From: JBFYKJ01 sp041306005
Lineage (GTDB): Archaea > Altiarchaeota > Altiarchaeia > JAFGQM01
Length of the DNA stretch: 21,917 bases
Direction: 5' to 3'
NCBI GenBank assembly: GCA_041306005.1
Contig: JBFYKJ010000085.1
Span: 1 to 21,917 of the forward strand
Of the stretch, positions 1-9,900 are shown piece after piece (the stretch's first letter is position 1; every line of letters starts with the position of its first letter). The translations under genes and the position numbers were made by a program. The notes under the pieces were generated by a model. That model saw nothing but the letters and a program-made list of their open reading frames with translations. It did not search any database and had not been told where the DNA came from.

Positions 1-912
1 GGGGTATTTCGAGACGTTGTAGAACAGGGTGCTGCCGGCGCTGCCTTTTATGTTGAAATGGCACACGCCGCTGAAATTGTAGAAACGGTTGGTGCCGCCG
101 GTTATCATATCGCGGAGAGCCTGCGTGCAGACCGGCCTTTTGCAGTTGGTGAATGTGTTGGTGCCGCCGGAGATCGTGAAGTACTGGGAATTGTGCGTGC
201 AGTTGATGAACGTGTTGACCGAGTTCCCGGACAGGGAGACCCCGTAGGACGCAAGCGAGGCGGGAGGGGGAGGGGGGCATCCGCTCTTCAGGTCGGCGGC
301 GAAGTGGCAGTTCCTGAACTCGTTTTGGGAGTCGCCGGAAAACTGCAGCATGTACGCGACAATTTTCTCATCCGGCTTCCTGAAGAACGTGTTCACCGCC
401 TTGACTCTCGCATTGTCCTTCGAGACTATGAACGAAACGTTGGTCAGGTTCGAGAAGGAGGAATTGAGGACTCCCGTCCCCTGGACTGTTATGCCGCCGG
501 CAGTTACGTTGTCGCCCAGGTAGAGAGTCGAGTGGTTGAAGTAGAGGGAGCCGCCGCTCTGTATGGTAATGTCCCTGTTGCCGCCAGTCAGCTGCACGGT
601 CACGTGGTCGCAGACGACGTTTGTCGTAATCACCCACGGGCCCGCCCGGGGTGTGGAGCAGTTGAAGCTTGCCGCCGTTTGGATGCCGCCTGTGCCCGCC
701 CCCTCGCCGTAGAGCAGGCTGAATATGTCCTCATCGGCGGATGCCGCACCGGTCGGGCCGCAGCAGCCGGTCGTGCAGATGAGCGCGTATATGCCTAACA
801 CCGCAGCTGCCGCAAGAATCGCGAATAGCTTGGGGTCCTTGAAAGACCGGCGGGAAACGCGGGCTTTCCCACGTGCGGCACCTTTGCGGCGGTGGGATTT
901 GGCGCTGGCCAT
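1..912 (-). CDS. N-terminal part of a secreted/membrane-anchored surface protein, paralogue of the giant adhesin (cut by left edge)
   Basis: An open frame of 304 codons runs from an ATG at 912-910 off the left edge without a stop. The N terminus is very basic (MASAKSHRRKG, then RSFKDPK). A hydrophobic segment (about residues 30-47, LFAILAAAAVLGIYALICTT) follows and should be a signal peptide or anchor. Next comes GPTGAASADEDIFSLLYG, which closely matches the equivalent place in the 3239-residue protein upstream (GPTGAAS...DEEIFELLYG). A block FNCSTPRAGPWVITTNVVCDH also resembles ECNPPVSGNWTIANGTHVVCDH in that protein. The visible C-terminal part has rungs of about 23 residues (GGTNTFTNC, GGTNRFYNF), typical of right-handed beta-helix surface proteins. 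Sequons (NCS, NHS, NVT, NLT, NVS) are frequent, so N-glycosylation outside the cell is likely. It follows the giant gene on the same strand after 55 nt and has its own TATA-like box. The rest of the protein and its binding target are not visible. Confidence 0.88.
   Translation of the reverse strand, partial: MASAKSHRRKGAARGKARVSRRSFKDPKLFAILAAAAVLGIYALICTTGCCGPTGAASADEDIFSLLYGEGAGTGGIQTAASFNCSTPRAGPWVITTNVVCDHVTVQLTGGNRDITIQSGGSLYFNHSTLYLGDNVTAGGITVQGTGVLNSSFSNLTNVSFIVSKDNARVKAVNTFFRKPDEKIVAYMLQFSGDSQNEFRNCHFAADLKSGCPPPPPASLASYGVSLSGNSVNTFINCTHNSQYFTISGGTNTFTNCKRPVCTQALRDMITGGTNRFYNFSGVCHFNIKGSAGSTLFYNVSKYP
88..170 (-). repeat. Two DNA copies of a beta-helix rung sequence in the partial surface protein
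   Basis: The 14-mer gttggtgccgccgg occurs at 88-101 and again at 157-170, an offset of 69 nt or 23 codons. It encodes GGTN in both copies. The spacing equals about one beta-helix turn, so this is a protein rung repeat still visible at DNA level. Confidence 0.7.
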
Positions 913-934
913 GATATAAAGTAAAGGGCTCAAG

Positions 935-945
935 GGATAAAAAGC
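935..945 (-). promoter_or_regulatory. TATA-like box for the left-edge surface protein gene
   Basis: Read on the minus strand this is GCTTTTTATCC, centred about 28 nt before the ATG at 912. That is the spacing expected for archaeal leaderless transcription, and no ribosome-binding site precedes the ATG. The gene can therefore be expressed separately from the giant gene upstream, whose stop codon is at 970-968. Confidence 0.55.
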
Positions 946-967
946 CGGGCGGGGATAAGGTATGCGC

Positions 968-3900
968 TTATACTTTCTCAAACTCCTCTTCTCCCTTCTT
1001 CCTGCGCTTGGCGAGGAGGGCGAACAGGAACGCAAAGAGCAGGAGCAGCACGAAGCCGGATACCAGCGGCTGGCCGGTTATGGCGGCGATTATGCCGTCC
1101 AGTATGCCCCCTTCGGCCCTTGAAGGCTCGGAGATCTTGAGCTCTTCCGCGTCGCCCGTGCAGCCCTCCTTGGATGCAACCACCTGCCAGGTGCCTGCCT
1201 TATCGATGCTCACGGAGTGCGGGCTCACGGCTTTTGACAAACCTCCATCCGGGCCGATGATGGACAAATCAGCCGAAACCGCCTTGCCATCCCCGTCGAC
1301 GACCTCTATCGAGAGCGTGTCCCCTACACTCGGTGCGTCCGGGCTGAGCCTTAGGGTGAGCCGGCAAGGCTCGGGCGGCGTCACGCACTGGCGCCTGGAC
1401 GTCCTGTCGCCCGCGCAGTCGTTGTCCGGGCAGGAACAGGTGCATGACCGGGTCTGGTAGCCGCTTGCGCAGCTGCCCCATGAGGTGCACAACCACGTGG
1501 CCGTGCAGTTCAGCGGCGGCGGGCATACGGCGGGCACGCACGCGCCGTTTTGGCAGGTGTCGCCCGCGCAGGCGTCGCCGTTCGTGCAGGAAGCGCCGGT
1601 CAGCGGGTTGTGGACGCATGCGCCGCCGGTGCAGGCGTCGGAGGTGCATGGGTTGGCGTCAGAGCACTGGCTGTCTGCGGTGCATTCGCCGCACGAGCGC
1701 TGCGTGGTGTGGTCGCCGTGGCAGTCGCTCTTGTCGCCGCAGTCGCAGCCGCAGACCCTGGACTGCAGGCCGTTGACGCACGGGCTCCACGGGTCGCAGA
1801 CCCAGGGCTCGGAGCAGTCGTAGCAGTCGCCGCAGTCGTCTTCGCATGTGTGGCAGGTCTCGCCGCAATTACAAACCGAGTCGCCGCAGCGGCAGGGCGA
1901 CGGGCCGGTCAGCGTCACGTTCGCGCAGTGGGAGCTGCAGTACACGCAGCTGCCGCCGGCAGGCGGAGTGCACGGGACGCCGTTATAAGCCGACCCGTTG
2001 TCGCACTCCTCGGAGCCGTTGATCATCGAGTCGTTGCAGTATAAAGTAGTAACGCACGCGTTCCAGGTGCAGGAGGCGGAACATGTCTGCGTGCCCGGGT
2101 AGCCGCCCGTGGTGCAAGACTGGGTATTGCCGTCGCACGCCTCGCCGCAGTTGACGACGAGGTCGCCGCAGTGGGTCACCGTGACCTCTGGGGACGATGC
2201 GTTGTCCAGGTAAGTGAATGTCGGGCCCTTAGCGGATGCATTGGCTGTGTTGTTGATGTCAAAGCAGCCCGTGGTGTTCAGGTAGGTCAGGTTCCAGGCC
2301 CCGCCGGGGGGAAGGTTCAGCTTGACCGCCCCAAACCCGTTGGTGTCGTCGATGCTGACGTTGACCGCGACGATGCCTATGTTGGTGACGTTTATCGTGA
2401 AGTTCAGCTGTCGGTTTGGCCATGCAGAGGTGTCGTTGACTGTCTTTGTTATGTTCACAGCGGTGCACTTGAGGGTGCAGTTCGTCGTCCCGTCGTCATC
2501 CCAGAGAAGCGTCGTGTCGCAGCGGTTGTCGTCGCCGGGGTTGGCGTCCGAGGCGTTCATGTCTACGCCGTTGAAGCAGGCGAGATTGTCATAGTAGCTG
2601 TTGGTCGTCTCGTTCGCGGCTATGCCTACCATCAAGTTGTAGGTTGCGTTGTTGCCCTGCACAATGCTGCCGGTTATGCCTAAAAGCCCTATGCCGCCGG
2701 CGTTGCCGCTGACTGTGTTACGGCTCACAGTCAGGTCGTTGCCGACGGCCGCCAGTATGCCCACATATGTGTTGTTGTCCGCCGTGTTGAGCGAGATGTT
2801 GCTGTAGTCTGTGGTGATGCCGAGGGCCGATACCCCGAAGATGAATATGCCGCACCACTCCATCGGCTGGCCCCCGAATATGCCGTTGAAGCTGACGTTG
2901 TTGGAGACTATTGTCGTGTTGGGGCCTATTATCATGATGCCGGTGAAGCCGTTCCGCACGATCGTGTTGCCCACCAGGAGGCTGCCGTCCGATGTTGCCA
3001 TCTCGATGCCGTAATTATCGTTGTCGGTTATGTTGTTGCCCACCAGGCTTATGTAGCTGTTGAAGGCCTCGATGGCCCTGATGCCGTCGCCCGACGTGGC
3101 GTGCGTTAGGGAATTGCCGATTATATCAACGCCTGAGCACGCACCCAACCACATGTTCTGGCCGTTGTAGGTTAAGTTGCAGCCCGCTATTGTGCCGTTC
3201 GCGCAGGTGTCGACATCGATGCCGGTGCCGCTCGCGCCTATCAGGCTGTCGCCTATGTAGAAGTCATCGCACTGGTCGAGGAGGATGCCATTTTGGGAGG
3301 CGAACCCTATAGTGTTCCCCACAGCCGTGAGGAAGTCGCTGCTGTGGGCGGATATGCCGTCCCGGCTGTTGCCTATGAGCAGGCCGAGGTCCCCCATGGT
3401 GTTGTTGCCTATGTAGTTGTAAGGCGAACTGTCCAGGTAGATGCCGTCGGTGTTGTCGAGGATGACGTTGCCGGAGATGTTGCCGTATGAGACATCGTAG
3501 AAGTACACGCCGGTCTCCCAGTCGGTGATGTTGCATTCTTTGACCGATATGTTTGACCGGCTGTCGGCCCGGACGCCGTCGCCGGTGCCGGCGCCGTCGA
3601 TGGCGTAGCCGCTGCAGTTGAGGAGGACGTCGTCCTGCCCGAAGATTGCGCAGGTGTCCGGGGCGTTTTCGACGGACTCGTTCAAACGGACTTCGTTGTA
3701 GCACTTGGCGCTGTCCGCCAGTGCCTCGGTTATGCAGGAGCAGTTGCCCGGCGTCTCGCAGACGCCGGCCCCGTCCCAGCTGTAGCAGCGGGGCGTGCAG
3801 TAGTCCGTGCAGCCGGAAAGCTCGCCGGCATCCCACCAGTTGTCAAAGGTGTCGCACGTGTTGTTGTCGCCGGTGTTGGAGTCCGAGTCGTTGATGTCAA

Positions 3901-6900
3901 GGCCGTTGAAGCAGACGTAGTTTGCGTCCAGGGTGTTGCCGCTGGAGAGGGAATCCAGATAAACGCCGTCGGCGGTGTTGCCCGCGACGTTGTTGCCGCG
4001 CAGAGTGTTGTTGTTGGCGGCTATCACATAGAGGCCCGGGCCCGTGTTGTCCGCGAACGTGCTGTTGGCGATGAGGCAATAATGGCAGGATGCCACCGTT
4101 ATGCCCGACTCCCCGCCGTTCAGGCCCATCGTGCTGTCCGTGACGTTGTTGTATACGCATTCGCTGATAAGCATGCCGTGGTCGACGTTATCGCTGAAGT
4201 TGCAGCCTGAGACGGCGTTGTGGCTGCTTTGGCGCAGCTCTGTGCCGTAAGTGCAGTTTGTGACCGTGTCGTTGCTTAGCAGGCTGCGGTTCACGCTGTT
4301 CATCAGTATGCCGTATTCCCAGTCGGTCACGATGCAGTTCTCCACGGATATGTTCTCCAGGGATTCCGCGAGTATGCCAATGCTGTGAGCCGCGTCCAGC
4401 CCGTCTATCGCCGACCCGTTGCAGTCGAGAGCCATGTCGCCGATGGAGAAGTTCGCGCACCATGTCTTGGGCTCGGTTATGACGGACTCGTTCATGACCA
4501 CTTTGGTGTAGCAGTGCGCGCTGTCCGCCAGTGCCTCGGTTATGCAGGAGCAGTTCCCGGGGGCGACGCAGATTCCGGCGCCGTCCCAGCTGTAGCAGCG
4601 GGGCGTGCACGGGTCCGTGCATCCGACAGTCCCAGTGTCGTTCCAGTGCTCGGTAGTGTCGCAGGTGTTGTTGTCGCCGGTGTTGGAGTCCGCATCCTGG
4701 ATGTCGAGCGTGTTGAAGCAGACGCGGTTGAGGACCAAGGTGTTGCCGCTCGTCGCGACCGATGTGAAGTTGACGCCGACGCCATTAAACTCAACGGTGT
4801 TGTTGTACACCATGTTGCCGCTGGAGGACGCATAAAACCCTATGCCGTCATAAGTGTTGTTGCTTGCCGTGTTGTTGGCGATGGTGATATTCGCCGAGCC
4901 CGAGTTCACGACTATGCCGTACTCGTTGGAGCTGACATTGTTGTAGGCCACGGTGCTGTTGTCGCATTCTCCGATATCCATCCCCTCGCTCCAGTCGCCG
5001 TGCACGTCGTTCCGGAGAACGCGGAGGTAGCTGCATTCAGAGAGGCTAATCCCAACGGAGAGGGTTGAGTCGCAAACCATGTTGTCCGTTATGTTGTCAT
5101 GCGAACTGCGCGCGACAGATATGCCGAAGTCGTCGTAGCACGCCGTGTTGTTGGCGACTGTGCTGTCGTATGCGTAGTCCAGGTAGATGCCGTACGCATC
5201 AACGTTCGCCCGGTTGCCGCTCACGTTGTTGCCCGTCCCCTCCACGAATATGCCATAGGTGTTGTTGGTGGCGGTGTTGTTGCGCACAAGGCTGGCGTTG
5301 ACATCGAGGTATATGCCCCTGCTCCAGTTGTTCACGGCGCAGTTCTCGACGGTTATGTTCTCCAGGCCTGTGGCGTTTATGCCCCTGCTGAGGAGCCCGC
5401 CCGGCCCGTCTATCGCCGACCCGTTGCAGTCGAGGGTGGTGTCGTCAAGGCTGAAGTTCACGCACACGAGGCCGAGGTAGTCGATGACGGACTCGTTCAT
5501 GATGACCTTGGCATAGCAGTCGGTGTAGTTGGCCAGCGCCTCGGTTATGCAGGAGCAGTTGCCAGGGACCACGCAAACGCCCGGGGAGGCCACCGTGTAG
5601 CAGCGCGGGCAGTCCGCCAGGCAGGTGTCGCTGTCCTCGCCGCAGTTGCATACCCCATCGCCGCAGGCGGTAACGCTGACCTCCTCGGAGGACGCGTTTG
5701 CCAGGTAGATGAAAGCAGGCCCCCGCCCCGAGGCGTTAACAGTGTTGTTGATGTCGAAGCAGCCCGTGGTGTTTAAGTAGGTTAGGTTCCAGGTCGCGCC
5801 CGGGGGGAGGTTTGTCTTGACTGCGCTAAAGCCGTTCAGGTCATCGATGCTGACGTTGACCGGTATTATGCCCAGGTTGGTGACGTTTATCGTGAAGTTC
5901 AGGATGCGGCCCGGGAAGGTGTCCGTGTCGTTGACCGACTTTGTGATGTTGATGATCGTGCACTTGTAGGTGCAGCCGAGGGCGCCGGTGTCGTTCCATC
6001 TGTAGGTCGCGTCGCACCAGTTCTCGTCGCCGGGGTTGGAGCCGGTATCCTTGATGTCGTACCCGGTGTAATTCCCGTTGTAGCAGATGAAGTTCGAGGT
6101 GATGTTGTTGTCGTGCACGGTAGCTGCAGACATTAACTCGACGCCCCTTAAGCTGTTGTGCGTTATGTTGTTGTTGGTCAAGGTGTTATTGGTCGCATTC
6201 AAGTGGAAGAGAATGCCATACTGGGCATTTTGCATGGTGTTGTTGTCGATGGTGTTGTTGTGCGCATTGAGATAGATTGTGATCGCCCGGACGGTCTGGT
6301 TGATAAACCGGTTATGGGCGATTAGGTTGTACGCGCTTGTGTTGAGCGTTATGCCCCTGCTATTATATGTTATGTTGTTCGTGGTTATGTTGTTTTGGCT
6401 GGAGTCCGCGAACCAAATCGCGACTTGGCTGCCGCTCATGGAGTTGCCGGATATGAGGTTATGGTGCGAGCCGCCGGTGGCGAAGATCCCGAACACATCA
6501 TTGCCCTCAAAATAGTTGCTGTATAGCGTGTTCCTCGAGCCGGCGAGGACGATGCCATAGTTGTCTGACTCTCGTATCCGGTTGGCGTATATGTCGTTGT
6601 ACGGTGAGCCGTCTTCGATGCTTATGCTTATGTTGTTCCCGGTCAGGTTGTTGTACATTATCGCGTTGCCGCCGGAGTTGTTGAAGTGCATGCCCGTCGC
6701 GCCGTTGCCAATTAGGGTATTCCTTTGGACAGTGTTGTTCACGGAGCCGGAATATGCGCCTATGCCGTGCTGCTCATTATCGCTCACGTTGTTGCCGGCG
6801 ACGGTGTTGTTGACCGAGTTTAAGGTCAGGAATATGCCTTGCGTGCAGCCCGCCACGGTGTTGTTGCGCACCCGGCTGCCGTTGACGCCGGTAAAAGACA

Positions 6901-9900
6901 TGCCCCGCGTCCAGTTAGTCAGGACGCAGTTCTCAAGGGTTATGTTCTCAAGGGAGACGGCTTCTGTTCCGTAGCTGTTGGCAGCGCCCGTCCCGTCTAT
7001 CGCGGACCCGTTGCAGTCGAGGGTCATGTCGTCGATGGAGAAGTTCGCGCAGCCGGTCGCGTGGTCGATGACCGACTCGTTCATGACGACCTTGGCGTAG
7101 CAGTCCGTCTTGTTTGCGAGGGCGTCCGTTATGCACGAGCAGTTGTTGCCCACAACGCAGACGCCCGGGGAGGTTTTTGTGTAGCAGGTCGGCGGGAGCG
7201 GCGGCTCCTCCAGGATTATCGGCGTGTCGTTGAGTATGCCAAATAAGCCGCCCACGGACGGGTTCCAGCTGGCGTTGACCGAGAAGCTCTGGTAAAGCGT
7301 CGGTATGAAGGTCCTGTTGTAGTAGTAAGTGACGCCCGGGTTCTCAAGGCCGTCCACGGTCTCGCCGTCGTAGACAAGAACGTGGTTGCTGGCGTTGTAG
7401 ACCTTCAGGTCCGCGGCGTCCACGAGGCCCCCGGTGCGGTTGTATACTAATACAGGATAGTAGCGGGTGAGGTTTGTGGTGTTGGTCCTAAGAGCATCGT
7501 AGTTCAGCGTGCTCGGCATGTCGACGTACCCGTATATCACCGGCCAGCCGCCGCCGACAGTCAATTGGGTCGCGATAGTGCTGAGGGGGGTGGTGAAATT
7601 GATTATGGGGGAGGGCGCATTATGCATTATGCCATTGAGCGTCAAGGTGGCTATTGTAGTGTTGGAGAAGGTGACGTTGGCCTTGGCAGCGATCCCGGAG
7701 CCGCCGTTTAGGTGCGTGTCCCGAATGTCTACAAGGGTAGTGCAAGCCCCGACGGCGTCATAGAACTCGTTTACCTTGAATGTCGGCGTTATGGTGGAGT
7801 TGCTGATTGTGACGTTCGGGCAGCCGCCCACATGGCCGTCTATCTCGGTGGTGGCCGACCCGGACATGCTCAGGTTCCGGATCATGACCTGCGCGTTGCC
7901 TATGATATCCAAATAGCCCTGGGTGCCGCCCGGCGTCTTCCCGGGCGTCGCAGAGCCGCGCGAGTTGTTTATCACAACGACTGCAGTTCCCCCGCATTTG
8001 ACCTCGCCGTTGAAGGACGCGTTATTAATATTGGTGTAGCTCGTCCCAGCCAGCAGGTATTGTATATACCCCAGGTGCGTGTCTGTGGCGTTGAGCATGT
8101 ACTCGGAGTTAGAGCTTTTCAGAAGGTAATGCGGGTAATATGTGAGGGCCCATAAGCCCGTTATGTTCATCCTCATGTCATCGTTGGAGTACAGGTACAA
8201 GTTGGACAGGTTGCTGTGATAGGCCGAAAGCGTCGCATTCTCAGACCCCCCGGCTACGGAGCCGAGGTGCACCCAGTCGCATGTGGAGTTCGTGATGTTG
8301 CAGTCCGCATTCTGGCTTATGCGGAATTCGGAATACCCTATGCTCGTGTTGTAAAGGGCCAGCGTGAAGTTGTACTCGGGGTCGTCCACATAGCCGTAGG
8401 GCGTGAGCGTCTTGTTCAGGTCGCGGACCGTCGAGTTCGCGTACCGGTTGACGGACAATACGAGCAGCCGTATGAGGGTAGAATTGTACACCCGGGTGCT
8501 GCTGTTGACTACGTTGCCAAATAGGGTTATATCCTGGGTCCCGAGAGTGGTGTGGTTGATTATCAGGTTGTCTGCGGACTCCTGCACGGTCACGGACCCC
8601 GTGCAGTTTATGAACGTGGAGTTCGCGTAGTCCTCGACGCCGAACCCAGCGGCGACCGCGTTCTTAACCATGCTGCGGGCGTGCTCGTATGCGGCAAAGA
8701 CTCCGGCGAGCCTAACGCCGCTGATGTTGTTGTGCGAATGCTCGCTCACCAACAAGTTCCGGGCGGTGCTGTTGGAGATGATATTGACGGAATACCCGTA
8801 CAGGCCCAAATCATTGAGGGAAGTAAGGTTCGAATCCGTCACGTTGGCAAAGGAATAGCCCCATATCCTTACGGCGGTCCCTGTGGACTCGTTGACGGCT
8901 ATCCTCGAATCGTTGACAATAAGGCTCGAGTTCAGTGTGACTTCCAGCGTGTGCGCCTGCGAAAACTGCGTCGAGTAGTTGTTCTTTATCGTCAGGTTGC
9001 TGTGGATGAGGGTGAGGGAAGAGAGGTTCTTGACGTAAATGTCGCCGTCGACCGTTATGTTCTCGTGGTCGCAGACGACGTGGGTGCCATTGGCTATCGT
9101 CCAGTTGCCGGAGACCGGCGGGTTGCACTCGATGGACGCCTCGCCGAGGGTGTAGTTCGTGAAGCCGGTCACGTTGAAGATGACAGTCTCCGCAGTCAGG
9201 GAGGTGAAGTTGTGGCAGTCCGTGCAGGTGTATCCGTCCTTGAGCATCGCCGGGTTTGAAAGCCCCGAACCCGGGGTCCCGTAAAGGGTTATGTTCGCGC
9301 TCTTGTCAAAGCCGGAAGCCAAATCGCTCCTGACGCTAGCGAGGTTGTCCGAGAGGTTGATTATCGCGTTCGCGTTGCCGTCTTTTAGATGCGTTCCCGT
9401 GCCGCTGACAGCCTCCAGGAACCGGATTTCCCCCTGGCCGGTGTCCTTGAAATATGGGATGGCGTTGTCCACGCTGAATTTGCCGAAGCTCGAATCCACA
9501 AAAAGGTTCCTGTTGCTGCCGGCGCCTATCAAGAGGTCATAACTGCTGCTGGAACTGGCGGCTATGTCCGTCAGTGTGTTGTTTGTGCTGGACACCAGCC
9601 TGACCCCGTACACGCATGAGGTGGCCGTGATGTTTGTCAGGTTGTTTTCCGATGAATCCGTGATTAAAACGCCGTCAACATACTGCGAGTTCGATGTTAC
9701 GTTCGAGACTGTCAAATTGTTGCAGTTGTAGATAGCGAGGCCGGCGCTGCTTGAACTCGTGGCAACCTCCGAGATCGTGCAGTTTGAGGAGTTGCCCACA
9801 AAGAGGGAGGTATCGCAAAAGTCCGCGGTGTGCCCGACCAAGACGCATTCGGAAACGAGGCTCAGGTATATGCCGTATGCCTCGGCGGTTGCGAACGCCC

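Noticed and set aside
58..798. 246-codon plus-strand open frame
   Set aside because: It is antisense to the partial surface gene 912-1, whose frame has a signal segment, sequons and repeats shared with the neighbouring protein; the plus frame gives only composition-driven Arg/Val/Gly sequence.
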